Shown here in pieces: positions 26,129 to 35,753 of a stretch of DNA of 64,000 nt (the stretch's first letter is position 1; every line of letters starts with the position of its first letter). Both the position numbers and the translations under genes were made by a program. The notes beneath the pieces are model-generated. The model did no database searches. It was not told where the DNA came from and saw only the letters and a program-made list of their open reading frames with translations. The stretch lies in assembly GCA_000621905.1 (NCBI GenBank), contig JHXB01000005.1, forward strand, positions 1-64,000. Direction: 5' to 3'. Source of the stretch: Lachnospiraceae bacterium NC2004. Lineage in GTDB: Bacteria; Bacillota; Clostridia; Lachnospirales; Lachnospiraceae.

Positions 26129-27823
26129 ATGGATATATCTAACGCGCGCAAACTACGACTTGGTGACACCCTTATTGAGATGGGATATATCACTAACGAG
26201 CAGTTAGGACAGGCACTTGCTTATCAGAAGGAGCACAAAGGAGAGCGTGTAGGTGCGATTCTTATAACTCTCGGTTTCATTTCCGAGAAGCAGATGGTTG
26301 GTGCTTTGGCTGAGAAGCTTAACCTTCAGGTTGTCGATATGTCGGGAATCAAAGTCGACATCGAGGCGGTAAGACTTGTTCCGGAGCAGCTCGCTGTTAA
26401 GTACAATATGCTTCCTGTATCTATCGATGAACACGAGAGAGTGACGCTGGTCGTAAGCGATCCGCTTGATCTTTACGGAATAGAAGATATCAGACAGACT
26501 ATGGGTAAAGGTATTGAGATTGCTCTTTGTGAGTCGGGTCCGCTTGCCAATGCTATTCATTATTACTATGCGGAGGTATCTGCCAAGAAAGCGGTTACCG
26601 CGGCCAATGAAAGTACAAGCGACGAGGACATTGACGAGCTTATTATCGATACGGCTGACGGCGCTGATGATACTCCTATCATCAACCTCGTTAACTCACT
26701 TCTTGATAAAGCTTATGTTGACAATGTTTCGGATATCCATATTGAGCCTTTTGAGAAGAATACCCTGGTGCGTATGCGTATAGACGGTACAATGGTTGAC
26801 TACGTTACATTACAGAAGAATATTCATGCATCGCTTATTGCGCGTATCAAGATTATGTCAGAACTTGATATCGCTGAGAGGCGTGTTCCTCAGGATGGAC
26901 ACTTTAGAGTACGTATAAGAGATCAGAGATGTAACGTCAGAGTTTCGCTTATACCTACTACGTTTGGCGAGAAAGCGGTTCTACGTCTTCTTGCTAACAA
27001 TTCTGAGATCGATTGCTCTGATACCTTTGGTATGAATGATGAGAACTATGCTAAGGTTCAGCAGATGCTTCGTTCGCTTAACGGTATCATTTACCTTACA
27101 GGACCAACAGGTTCCGGTAAGTCTACAACTCTTTATATGATGCTTGCCGAGCTTTCTAAGAAGCCGGTTAACATATCTACAATCGAGGATCCGGTCGAGA
27201 AGAATCTTCCTCGTCTTAATCAAATGCAGGTTCACCCGGTTGCAGGACTTACATTTGAAGTAGGATTAAGAGCCTTGCTTCGTCAGGATCCTGATATCAT
27301 AATGGTTGGAGAAACTCGTGATGCTGAGACTGCGACGATTTCTGTCAGAGCGGCTATCACAGGTCACTTGGTGCTTTCAACCCTCCATACCAATGATGCG
27401 GCGTCTTCGGTTATTCGTCTTGTTGATATGGGTATTGAGCCATATATGCTTTCTTCGGCGCTTGACGGTATTATCGCGCAGCGTCTTGTCAGAAAGGTGT
27501 GCCCATATTGTTCAACGACAGGTTCGCTTACTGAGCAGGAGATTCATTACATCGGTCACGATATTCCGGGTATCAAGGTGGCTCATGGATGCCCTAAGTG
27601 TAACAATACAGGCTACAGCGGACGTATTTCAATTCATGAGATTTTGGTTGTTGATAAGGCAATCAGAAAGCTTATCTCTAATCATGCAACGACTGAGGAG
27701 ATTAAGGAGTATGCGATTGCCAACCAGGGCATGAAGACCCTTAAGGAATCTTGCATTGAGATGATGGAGAAGGGAATCACAACGATGGAAGAGTTTAAGC
27801 GTGTTGCTTTTCATGATGATTGA
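26129..27823 (+). CDS. pilB: Type IV pilus extension ATPase PilB/GspE with MshEN domain (564 aa)
   Basis: Hexameric motor that drives pilus assembly. The N-terminal MshEN (T2SSE_N) domain contains RLGDTLIEMGYITNEQLGQA, then VGAILITLGFISEKQ, matching the RLG-x2-L pattern of MshEN c-di-GMP-binding domains. The ATPase core has Walker A at residues 325-333 (GPTGSGKST), the Asp box (IHIEPFEK), Walker B (LRQDPDIIMVGETRDAETA) and the His box (VLSTLHTNDAASS). A tetracysteine zinc motif (CPYC...CPKCNNTGY) is complete, as in assembly rather than retraction ATPases. No pilT is present in the window. Confidence 0.94.
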   Translation: MDISNARKLRLGDTLIEMGYITNEQLGQALAYQKEHKGERVGAILITLGFISEKQMVGALAEKLNLQVVDMSGIKVDIEAVRLVPEQLAVKYNMLPVSIDEHERVTLVVSDPLDLYGIEDIRQTMGKGIEIALCESGPLANAIHYYYAEVSAKKAVTAANESTSDEDIDELIIDTADGADDTPIINLVNSLLDKAYVDNVSDIHIEPFEKNTLVRMRIDGTMVDYVTLQKNIHASLIARIKIMSELDIAERRVPQDGHFRVRIRDQRCNVRVSLIPTTFGEKAVLRLLANNSEIDCSDTFGMNDENYAKVQQMLRSLNGIIYLTGPTGSGKSTTLYMMLAELSKKPVNISTIEDPVEKNLPRLNQMQVHPVAGLTFEVGLRALLRQDPDIIMVGETRDAETATISVRAAITGHLVLSTLHTNDAASSVIRLVDMGIEPYMLSSALDGIIAQRLVRKVCPYCSTTGSLTEQEIHYIGHDIPGIKVAHGCPKCNNTGYSGRISIHEILVVDKAIRKLISNHATTEEIKEYAIANQGMKTLKESCIEMMEKGITTMEEFKRVAFHDD

Positions 27824-27837
27824 TTTAGGAGAATTAA

Positions 27838-29652
27838 ATGAGAACTTTACGAGGATTTTTAACGACATTTATTGCGACAATTATTATCGGACTAACTCTG
27901 TTTGGAATATACATTTTCCTTGCGGTCAACGAGCCTTCTGTTCCGGGACACGATAAGGTGTGTCAGATATTAGAGGAGAAAGGGCTTTATTACAAAGAGG
28001 GAAGCTATGCTTCGGCAGATCCGAAAGAAGCCACAACAGAGGAGATTCTGATTGCCGATGCAACTGAAGAGCCTATTGATGATGGCACTGATGATGACTT
28101 GTTAGTTGATGCCGGTGAGGAGATTGAGTTTAAGGCTAAGGCAGCCTCTTCAACCAAGCCTGAGAAGCTTATAAAGAGCGCGGAGATTATTGTTAATAAC
28201 GAGAAAGTTTCACCTAAGAATTTCAAACCATGGTACAATATGGATTGGAAGAATGGTGCTAAATATACTGATTTACAGGGTATAGTAACATTTAGAGGTA
28301 ACAACTTTAGAGATAACCCGACATATGGATATGCCAATATCAAGAAGGGTGAGATCAAAGAGAATTGGCGCAACAACACAGGTGCATTAACATACGGTGA
28401 TGCTACGTGGAGCGGAAGTGGATGGACAGGTCAGCCGCTTGTTATGACCTGGGACGCCGAGACCAAGGCTCATATGAATATGCATGACTGGGCGAAGAAG
28501 AAGGACGATCTTCATGAAGTTGTATATGCATGTATGGACGGTTACATTTACTTCATGGACCTTGAGACGGGTAAGGAGACAAGGCCTTCAATCAATCTTG
28601 GATTTACATTTAAGGGTGCAGGTGCGCTTGATCCAAGAGGATATCCTATCCTCTATGTCGGTGCAGGTTATACAAGTACCAAGGGTGGCGCGAGAGTATT
28701 TATAATCAACCTTTTAGACGGAAGCGTTATGCATACATTTGGTAATGATGATCCTTACGGACTCAGAGGTAACTTGAGTTTCTTTGATTCGTCACCACTT
28801 GTTGACGCTGAGTCAGACACCCTGATTTATCCTGGTGAGAATGGTGTTCTTTATCTTATGAAGCTTAATACCAAGTACGACAAAGAAGGTGGCAAATTAA
28901 AAATCAATCCTAAGAAAGCTATCAAATGGCGTTATTATGGTGCGAGAACCACTACTTATAAGTATTGGCCGGGTATGGAGACCAGTGCTGCAATGTATAA
29001 GAATTATCTCTTTATTGCAGACAACGGAGCTAACCTCCTTTGCCTTGATGTCAATAAGATGAAGCTTGTTTGGGTTCAGGATATACTTGATGATTCGAAC
29101 TCAACTCCGGTTCTATCTATTGAGGACGGTAAGTTATATCTATATGTCAGCACTTCGTTCCATTTGGGATGGAGAAGCAGTTCTACTGCGACTATACCGA
29201 TTTGGAAGATTGATGCATCCAACGGTGAGATTGTATGGCATACAGATTACGAGTGCAGTAGTGTTGAGGGCGTATCGGGTGGTGTTCAGTCGACTACCGC
29301 GGTCGGTAAGAATGACCTTGACGATTACATTTATGTAACTGTATCAAGAACAGGCGGCGGTGCTAATGGTGTGCTTGCCTGCATTAAGAAGAGCAACGGT
29401 AAAGTCAAATGGGAGCATAAGTCAGCATACGCATGGTCATCTCCTGTTTGTGTATATAACGAAGATGGCAGCGGCTATGTATTCTACGGAACGAGTGCGG
29501 GAGATATGTATCTCTTAGATGGTAAGAGTGGAGAGCAGATTGCCTACAGACCTTTAGAAGGCGGTACAATTGAGGCTTCGCCTATCGCGTACGAGGACAA
29601 GGTTGTCTTTGGAACAAGAGGATGTAGGATAATAGGGCTTGAGCTTAAGTGA
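27838..29652 (+). CDS. Membrane-anchored PQQ-like beta-propeller protein (604 aa)
   Basis: An N-terminal membrane helix (about 7-30, FLTTFIATIIIGLTLFGIYIF) precedes an acidic linker and an extracellular beta-propeller. Repeats show the PQQ/YVTN-type strand pattern: GYIYFMDLETGKETRPSI, NLLCLDVNKMKLVWVQDI, GEIVWHTDYE, VLACIKKSNGKVKWEH and MYLLDGKSGEQIA. It has no dehydrogenase catalytic features, so a scaffold or ligand-binding role is more likely than an enzyme. It follows pilB by 14 bases, suggesting a pilus-linked surface component. A weak CCAC/GTGG hairpin follows the stop. Confidence 0.75.
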   Translation: MRTLRGFLTTFIATIIIGLTLFGIYIFLAVNEPSVPGHDKVCQILEEKGLYYKEGSYASADPKEATTEEILIADATEEPIDDGTDDDLLVDAGEEIEFKAKAASSTKPEKLIKSAEIIVNNEKVSPKNFKPWYNMDWKNGAKYTDLQGIVTFRGNNFRDNPTYGYANIKKGEIKENWRNNTGALTYGDATWSGSGWTGQPLVMTWDAETKAHMNMHDWAKKKDDLHEVVYACMDGYIYFMDLETGKETRPSINLGFTFKGAGALDPRGYPILYVGAGYTSTKGGARVFIINLLDGSVMHTFGNDDPYGLRGNLSFFDSSPLVDAESDTLIYPGENGVLYLMKLNTKYDKEGGKLKINPKKAIKWRYYGARTTTYKYWPGMETSAAMYKNYLFIADNGANLLCLDVNKMKLVWVQDILDDSNSTPVLSIEDGKLYLYVSTSFHLGWRSSSTATIPIWKIDASNGEIVWHTDYECSSVEGVSGGVQSTTAVGKNDLDDYIYVTVSRTGGGANGVLACIKKSNGKVKWEHKSAYAWSSPVCVYNEDGSGYVFYGTSAGDMYLLDGKSGEQIAYRPLEGGTIEASPIAYEDKVVFGTRGCRIIGLELK

Positions 29653-29712
29653 TTTACAAGCCACTATATGCTGTGGTAGAATTATTATATATGTACTACG
29701 GAGGTTTAGAGC

Positions 29713-29913
29713 ATGAGGGTATTACTAAGAATATTATCAATACTATGTTTTCTTAGCATGACATTTTTCATTTTCGCATTTATTGCGACAAGGAGTTATA
29801 TATCATTTGCAATAGTAAGCTTAGTGCTTGGTATTGTTCTTGAGATAGTCAGAGACAAGTGCTTCTCTGAGCATAAGAGCGACAGAAGCAGAAGCTATAA
29901 ACCGGTGCAATAA
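29713..29913 (+). CDS. Small two-helix membrane protein (66 aa)
   Basis: Unrecognised. It has two hydrophobic segments (about 4-25 and 28-46) and a basic, Ser/Arg-rich cytoplasmic tail (EHKSDRSRSYKPVQ). SD GGAGG is placed ten bases before ATG. It lies 13 bases before the HD-GYP-like gene and could be cotranslated with it. Confidence 0.6.
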   Translation: MRVLLRILSILCFLSMTFFIFAFIATRSYISFAIVSLVLGIVLEIVRDKCFSEHKSDRSRSYKPVQ

Positions 29914-29926
29914 GGGAGGAATTATT

Positions 29927-31048
29927 ATGATATTTGTCAAGACGGATGATCTTAAAGAGGGGATGCGACTTGCTAAGCCTATATATAACCGTAATGGAGT
30001 TATGCTTTACGACAGGAACAGCAAGCTTACCACTCAGGGTATCAATAGTATCAGGAATTTCGAACTTATAGGTATATTTGTCTTAGAGCCTGCCGAGCCA
30101 TTGCCACCGATGACCGCCGAGGACATTGAGTTTGAGAGATTTCAGACTGTGGCTGTGTTTAGTTTAAGAGATAATCTTAAGCTTGTTTTGGAGAAGAATA
30201 ATTCAAGAGATCTTTTAAAGCTTGCTAACACTATCTTAGAGAATTACGGTTCTAAGCGCTCTAAGCTTCAGTTTGTTCAGAACTTAAGAAGCAAGCAGGA
30301 TTATGTTTATCGCCATACTCTTAATGTTGCGATTCTCTGCGGACTTATCGCAGGTGCTATGGAGCTTCCTAAGAGAGAGAAGTTAGATGTTATTATGGCA
30401 GGGCTTCTTCATGATGTAGGTAAGCTTTTGCTTCCTAAGGAAGTGTTAGACCATGTAGATAATTTGAGTCAGGAAGAAGAGGTTATTCTTGCCAAATGTA
30501 AGGAAGAAGCTTACAATACCATGCTTACTGACTATGATATGTCACCTAATTCAAGAATTATGGTTGCACAGTTTACCAAGCTTGAGCAGGGTGGTGACTT
30601 GCCTAATAATGCGATGCGTGGCACAAGGATATTAAGTGTTGCGGAGGTTTATGATTTTATTACTGCGATTAAGATGGGTGACGAGGAGGCAATGTCTTCT
30701 GTTCAGGCTATCAAGTATCTTAAGAAGCATGAAGATGAATTTGGGGCTGATGTCTTAGAAGGATTGATGTCAGCTATACAGGTATTAGTTCCCGGTGTAT
30801 GCGTAACAATGAGCAATGGAGCTAGGGGACTTGTTATCGAGGAGAATAAAGAAGACATTATGCGTCCGATCGTTCTTGATTTCAACAGTCATAGAGTATA
30901 CAATCTCGCAGATCCTGATACATTTGCAGAGGTTCAGATTCAGGATGTTATGAAGACGATGGATAACAGATATGTTATGGACCACTCGCTTTTAGAGGAG
31001 TATAGTGGTAAGCTTAGTTATAAAAGGAGAAATGAATCATACGCGTAG
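29927..31048 (+). CDS. HD-GYP-like protein with degenerate GYP motif (373 aa)
   Basis: An N-terminal DUF3391-like segment (MIFVKTDDLKEGMRLAKPIYNR...) precedes an HD domain with HRHTLNVAILCGL-like helix, GLLHDVGKLLLPKEV (His162, Asp163) and a C-terminal beta tail. In active c-di-GMP phosphodiesterases an HHE and DGxGYP motif follow; here that place reads VAQFTKLEQGGDLPNN, lacking both histidines and the GYP. It is therefore probably a c-di-GMP-binding or inactive regulator, though residual activity cannot be excluded. Its position after the pilus genes with a MshEN-type PilB suggests pilus control. SD GGGAGG precedes ATG. Confidence 0.78.
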   Translation: MIFVKTDDLKEGMRLAKPIYNRNGVMLYDRNSKLTTQGINSIRNFELIGIFVLEPAEPLPPMTAEDIEFERFQTVAVFSLRDNLKLVLEKNNSRDLLKLANTILENYGSKRSKLQFVQNLRSKQDYVYRHTLNVAILCGLIAGAMELPKREKLDVIMAGLLHDVGKLLLPKEVLDHVDNLSQEEEVILAKCKEEAYNTMLTDYDMSPNSRIMVAQFTKLEQGGDLPNNAMRGTRILSVAEVYDFITAIKMGDEEAMSSVQAIKYLKKHEDEFGADVLEGLMSAIQVLVPGVCVTMSNGARGLVIEENKEDIMRPIVLDFNSHRVYNLADPDTFAEVQIQDVMKTMDNRYVMDHSLLEEYSGKLSYKRRNESYA

Positions 31049-31078
31049 TATTTATTTGTCTGATTAGGGGGATGTTTT

Positions 31079-33166
31079 ATGAGTAATGCCAATGAGGGAT
31101 ATCATTTTACTAGGGAAGAAATCGCCGAGAGGGTGGTTGTTCCTAAGGATGTCGAAACAGAGTTAAGGGGTATAGTTGAGGAGAGACTTGAGCAGTGTGC
31201 TTTCTATCACAGGACATTTTCAAGAATTAAGTCGCCTGTGTCATTAGAGCACAAGTATGATTTTAAAGTATATGATGATACCAACAAGATTCAGGATCTT
31301 ATTGGTATCAGAGTTAATCTGTATTTTGAAGATGACCTTGAGCTCTGTCAGGATATTTTGGAGAAGTCATTTGAGTTTATTGAGTGGGCTTCTACAGAGG
31401 CTGACGAGGAGGAATTTAAGGCTACTAAGATTAACGGTATCTTTAGGCTCCCGGGTTATGTTAAGGAGCGTATCAGTCAGGATACATGGGAGATGGGCAT
31501 CGATGATACATTTGAAGTCCAGTTAAAGACCATGTTTTTTGAGGGATGGCATGAGATAGAGCATGACTTTAGATACAAGAATGAGCATATCTGGAGTGAC
31601 AGAATAGCATATTCAAGATATTTTAACAGTGTTTTGGCAACATTAGAGCTCTGTGATAAGTCGGTAATCACTATTTTTAACGATTTGGGACATGACCTTT
31701 ATAAGGAAGGTCACTGGCAGGAGATGATACAGGTTCATTTTCGTCTTAAGATGGGTGATGCTGTTCTCTATGATGAGGTTAAGGAGAGATTTGTCGAGAG
31801 TTATCGTCAGGAGACCAATAACCTTGCCAAGCAGATATTCAAATGTCCGAGAAAGAGACTTATAGACGCTTTGATGAAGCGTAACTATCGTATTCCAATT
31901 AATGTCAACACAATAGTTGCATTAGTCAATGAATTCCAGTTACATGACGACAGATTAACCAAGATTTTCAAAGAGAAAGACGTTTATAATGAAGGCAGAA
32001 TGAGCAACGGAAGGTCGGCTAACAATAATAATTATGAGCTTACTCCGCTTTTAAGCCATAGGGTTTTCTCGTCGAAAGTCGTATTGGATACTGACAAGCT
32101 TGGAGAAGAAGAGACGTTTAAACAGGCGGTTAACTACATATATGACTGGATGTATTCTAAATTTGGCAGTGTTGTCAACGAGATGCCTAAAGAGCCTTCA
32201 ACAGTTTATTGTGTGAAGTATGGTTTTAGGGTTGCGACTATTTACGAGCCTGAAGAGTATGTTTTTAATTCGCAGACTTCTCATATTGATTTTGTTGTCA
32301 ACGGAAGAATGTGGATTACCAATGTTAATGTATATAGGCACGAAGGCAAGCTTATGCTCGCGGTTACCAACACCTATGCCGAGCCTGATAGAGGGCATTA
32401 CACAGATCCTGCCACATACTTTAACTATCCACGATTTTATCGCGAGATTTGCGACAATATAGGTGTTATAGATGTTGTCAAGTTAGATTCTAAGCGCAAG
32501 ATTGTCAGAGATGATGACAACATGGATGCGCTTATCAAGTTAATATTAGATGACAATCGAAGGTTTCCGGTTGTGTTTGTTATTTCCGAGGAAGACAAGG
32601 ATGGACTGATGGATGAGAGATGGCTTGGGCAGTTTAGAGTTTCTGATTTTACCAAGACTGTCTGGAGATATTGTCATGTTTACACAGGATATGAGAATAT
32701 TGGTGTTAAGCTCCTTACCAGATTATCGGTTAAGGAAGAGGCAGTGCCTGGAGTTTATGTATTTTGGCCGGGATTCAAGCCGGAATTCTCAGGTTCTTCT
32801 AAGAAGTTCTATGACTGCTTTGATGAAGAGGATGTTAGGACTTGTAGTTTTGGCAGACACAGACAGACCAGAGAAGATGCTCTTACTTATGACATCGTTA
32901 AGGGCGGTCAGGGATTCTATCATAAGATTCTTACTGATATCAGGAATTACAATGCTGTTATCAAGATTGAGGAAGATGTTAAGTATAACACATATGACTC
33001 GCCACTTAAGCAGGTCCCTAAGACTTACGAAGAAGCGACCAGCCTGGTTAATTACTATGGCGCATATGTGAGCGAATTAATCTCTGAGAATCAGAAACTT
33101 CTTGAGAGAATTGAAGAGCTCAAGAAAGAGATTTACAACAGTGATATCAAGAATGATTCAAGATGA
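31079..33166 (+). CDS. RelA/SpoT-type nucleotidyltransferase-like protein, divergent (695 aa)
   Basis: Residues 40-170 resemble an RSH (ppGpp synthetase-type) domain: FSRIKSPVSLEHKYDF, NKIQDLIGIRV with Asp73 at the metal site, and DTFEVQLKTMFFEGWHEIEHDFRYK with Glu146. The GY(R/Q)SLH loop that normally sits between them is replaced by NGIFRLPGYVKE, so synthesis of (p)ppGpp is doubtful. The remaining 500 residues are unrecognised; they include a long segment with beta-rich character (about 345-450) and a C-terminal coiled coil (about 665-692). It is far longer than small alarmone synthetases and lacks the HD hydrolase, TGS and ACT domains of long RSH enzymes. It follows the HD-GYP-like gene by 30 bases. 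Confidence 0.65.
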   Translation: MSNANEGYHFTREEIAERVVVPKDVETELRGIVEERLEQCAFYHRTFSRIKSPVSLEHKYDFKVYDDTNKIQDLIGIRVNLYFEDDLELCQDILEKSFEFIEWASTEADEEEFKATKINGIFRLPGYVKERISQDTWEMGIDDTFEVQLKTMFFEGWHEIEHDFRYKNEHIWSDRIAYSRYFNSVLATLELCDKSVITIFNDLGHDLYKEGHWQEMIQVHFRLKMGDAVLYDEVKERFVESYRQETNNLAKQIFKCPRKRLIDALMKRNYRIPINVNTIVALVNEFQLHDDRLTKIFKEKDVYNEGRMSNGRSANNNNYELTPLLSHRVFSSKVVLDTDKLGEEETFKQAVNYIYDWMYSKFGSVVNEMPKEPSTVYCVKYGFRVATIYEPEEYVFNSQTSHIDFVVNGRMWITNVNVYRHEGKLMLAVTNTYAEPDRGHYTDPATYFNYPRFYREICDNIGVIDVVKLDSKRKIVRDDDNMDALIKLILDDNRRFPVVFVISEEDKDGLMDERWLGQFRVSDFTKTVWRYCHVYTGYENIGVKLLTRLSVKEEAVPGVYVFWPGFKPEFSGSSKKFYDCFDEEDVRTCSFGRHRQTREDALTYDIVKGGQGFYHKILTDIRNYNAVIKIEEDVKYNTYDSPLKQVPKTYEEATSLVNYYGAYVSELISENQKLLERIEELKKEIYNSDIKNDSR

Positions 33167-33183
33167 TAATTAATTGTATTTAA

Positions 33184-33212
33184 TTGGCTTTCTCACAATA
33201 TTGATATATATT
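33184..33212 (+). promoter_or_regulatory. Possible promoter of glucosaminidase gene
   Basis: TTGGCT 33184-33189, 17-base spacer, TATATT 33207-33212, in an AT-rich gap. It is an imperfect match only. Confidence 0.35.
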
Positions 33213-33258
33213 TAGGTTACAATTTAATGTATAACTATCTTAATAGGGAGGTCATATT

Positions 33259-35670
33259 GTGATTAGACGTAATACTATCAGATTTAGTAACAGGATAGTA
33301 GCATTTGTCTTAGCATTTGCATTGGTATTCGGCATGAGCTTTAGTTCTGCCACGCCAGTTAATGCAACTGTCAAAGGTACGGGATCGGTTAATGCCAACA
33401 AGCTCAATGTAAGAAGCGAGGCGTCTACATCATCAAGTATTGTAGTTACTATCCCTAAAGGCACTGCTGTTACTATCAAGGGAGATGTTACCGACTCTTC
33501 GGGGGACGAGTGGTACAGCGTATCATTAACATACGATTCCAAATCATATTCCGGCTATGTAATGGCGAAGTATATTACGGTTTCTTCTACAGAGGCTGAG
33601 GCTACAACCAAGGAGGCAGCTACTACTAAAGCGGCAGCTACAACCAAGGCGAAGGCCACTACGAAAGCTCAAGCTACGACGAAGGCAGCGGCTACGACAG
33701 AGGTTCCTACTCTTACTTCTTACGCCAACATCAAGTCTAAGGCTAAGATTTACAAGACTGCGGATACCAAGGGAACTGTGGTTGCAAGTGTTTCTAAGGG
33801 AGTTGTCGTTAAGGCGTCTGTTCCTTTGCTTGCTACGGATTCTTCGTGGTACAAGGTTACAACCGTTGGGCTTAAGACCAATTACACCGGATATATCAAG
33901 AAGTCTAAGCTTACATTTCAGGCTGTGACTTGTGATTCTACTACTTATAAGTTAGGTATTACATCTCAGAAGTCAGGTTTATATAAGACTGCCAATACTA
34001 CAGACGAGCGTATCGGCTACATTGCCAAGAGTAAGGATGTTATTGTTCTTGGTACTTTGACTGTTGGCGGAGTTAGTTGGGCTAAGGTCAATACCTCACT
34101 TGGCGAGGGATATATGCTCACCAAGAGATATAAGATTACGACTGCGACTACTACTGACAAGCTTAGTTATGAGGCAACAGTAGATAAGAATTCATACGCG
34201 CGTAAGATTGCGTCGCTCATTGCAGATAATATGGGTACTGCAGCTAAGGGGGCAAGTGTAACCGTGCTTGCTAAATTTACGGTTAATTCGGTTAAGTGGT
34301 ATAAGGTTACATTTAAGTTGGATGACAAAGATGTAACGGGATATATTAGAGCGAAATATGTTACATTATCGGGTGATGTAACATTTGAACAGAATCTAAA
34401 GTTATTCCCTGAGAGTTATCAGGAGGCACTTAAGGAGCTTCACAAAGCTCATCCTACATGGGTGTTTACCCCGGTTGAGACAGGACTTAAGTGGTCGGAT
34501 GTTATTGCAAATGAGAGCAAGAGCGGAAGAAACACTATACAGTCAACAGTTCCTAAGGGTGGTACGGTTACCACATACAATGCCCCATTTTCATATCTCT
34601 CTACGCAGAGCGGAGATTACGATTGGTCAACAGATACTTACAAGGTTAAGGACGGTACCAACTGGTACGGAGCAGATTCTAAGGTTATTGCATACTACAT
34701 GGATCCTAGAAACTTCCTTAACGATAAGAGCATATTCCAGTTTGAGTCGCTTTCTTATGAGAGCACTCACACAGAAGCAGTTACCAAGACCATGCTTGCC
34801 AATACATTTATGAAGGGCAATTACAGTGTTACCGATGTTCTCACCAAGAAGAAGGTTACGGGTTCTTACCTTGACGCATTTATGTCGGCGGCTAAGCTTT
34901 CTAATGTGAGCCCTTATTATCTTGTTTCAAGAGTTAAGAACGAGGTTGGTAACAACGGAAGTAACTCAACTTCAGGTACATATGGCAATTACAAAGGTTA
35001 TTACAACTTCTTTAATATAGGTGCTAATGACAGTGCTGCCGGTAAGGCGGTGGACAATGGTCTTAAGTATGCCAAGTCAGGTACTACTTACGAGAGACCT
35101 TGGACAACACCTTATAAGTCGATTGTCGGTGGTGCTAAGTATGTTTCGTCACAGTACATTTCACTTGGCCAGAATACTATGTACACTCAGAAGTTTAATG
35201 TTGTTGTTAAGGCTTCGCTTTACTTACATCAGTATATGACTGCGGTAACCGCAAGTAACAGTTACAGTTTGTCGCAGTACAATGCGTACAACAATAACAA
35301 GCTTCTTGACGAGGCGTTTACATTTGCAATTCCTGTATATAAAGATATGCCTGCTAAGGCGTGTGCACTTCCTAAGGTTGCAGGCAATCCTAACTGCTAC
35401 CTTAAGACTTTGAAGGTGCTTTCAACCACTAATAAGGCGTTTAATCTTAATCAGACATTTAAGTATACGACTACCGATTATTCTTTGACTGTTTCTAACA
35501 GTGTTAAGAAGGTCAATGTTTCTGCTACTTCTATCAGTACCAGAGCTACTGTTACCGGTACCGGAAGTCAGTCACTTGAGGTTGGAGACAATGTTGTTAC
35601 TGTTATCTGTACTGCGGGCAACGGGGATGTTAAGAAGTACAACATTACGATTACCAGACTTAAGGAGTAG
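33259..35670 (+). CDS. Secreted SH3-domain glucosaminidase, probable autolysin (803 aa)
   Basis: GTG start with SD GGGAGG nine bases upstream. A signal peptide (hydrophobic FVLAFALVFGMSF, cleavage near VNA) is followed by a bacterial SH3 domain (about 36-110, KLNVRSEASTSSSIV), a Thr/Ala/Lys low-complexity linker (111-150), further SH3-like units to about 380, and an endo-beta-N-acetylglucosaminidase-type domain (about 390-670: YMDPRNFLND, YLVSRVKNEVG, YYNFFNIGA). A cadherin-like beta-sandwich domain ends the protein. It probably hydrolyses peptidoglycan glycan strands. Glu in VKNEVG is a candidate catalytic residue by family analogy. Confidence 0.85.
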   Translation: MIRRNTIRFSNRIVAFVLAFALVFGMSFSSATPVNATVKGTGSVNANKLNVRSEASTSSSIVVTIPKGTAVTIKGDVTDSSGDEWYSVSLTYDSKSYSGYVMAKYITVSSTEAEATTKEAATTKAAATTKAKATTKAQATTKAAATTEVPTLTSYANIKSKAKIYKTADTKGTVVASVSKGVVVKASVPLLATDSSWYKVTTVGLKTNYTGYIKKSKLTFQAVTCDSTTYKLGITSQKSGLYKTANTTDERIGYIAKSKDVIVLGTLTVGGVSWAKVNTSLGEGYMLTKRYKITTATTTDKLSYEATVDKNSYARKIASLIADNMGTAAKGASVTVLAKFTVNSVKWYKVTFKLDDKDVTGYIRAKYVTLSGDVTFEQNLKLFPESYQEALKELHKAHPTWVFTPVETGLKWSDVIANESKSGRNTIQSTVPKGGTVTTYNAPFSYLSTQSGDYDWSTDTYKVKDGTNWYGADSKVIAYYMDPRNFLNDKSIFQFESLSYESTHTEAVTKTMLANTFMKGNYSVTDVLTKKKVTGSYLDAFMSAAKLSNVSPYYLVSRVKNEVGNNGSNSTSGTYGNYKGYYNFFNIGANDSAAGKAVDNGLKYAKSGTTYERPWTTPYKSIVGGAKYVSSQYISLGQNTMYTQKFNVVVKASLYLHQYMTAVTASNSYSLSQYNAYNNNKLLDEAFTFAIPVYKDMPAKACALPKVAGNPNCYLKTLKVLSTTNKAFNLNQTFKYTTTDYSLTVSNSVKKVNVSATSISTRATVTGTGSQSLEVGDNVVTVICTAGNGDVKKYNITITRLKE

Positions 35671-35703
35671 GGTTTAATTATTTTAATAATTGTGGTATAG
35701 TAG

Positions 35704-35738
35704 GTAGATGTAGGCTATAGGCTTACATCTACTTTTTT
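35704..35738 (+). terminator. Terminator after glucosaminidase
   Basis: GTAGATGTA (35704-35712) pairs with TACATCTAC (35724-35732), followed by six T. It overlaps the approach to the TlpA-like gene, so the redox trio depends on readthrough or an unseen promoter. Confidence 0.8.
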
Positions 35739-35753
35739 ATGGAGGATTCGAAT

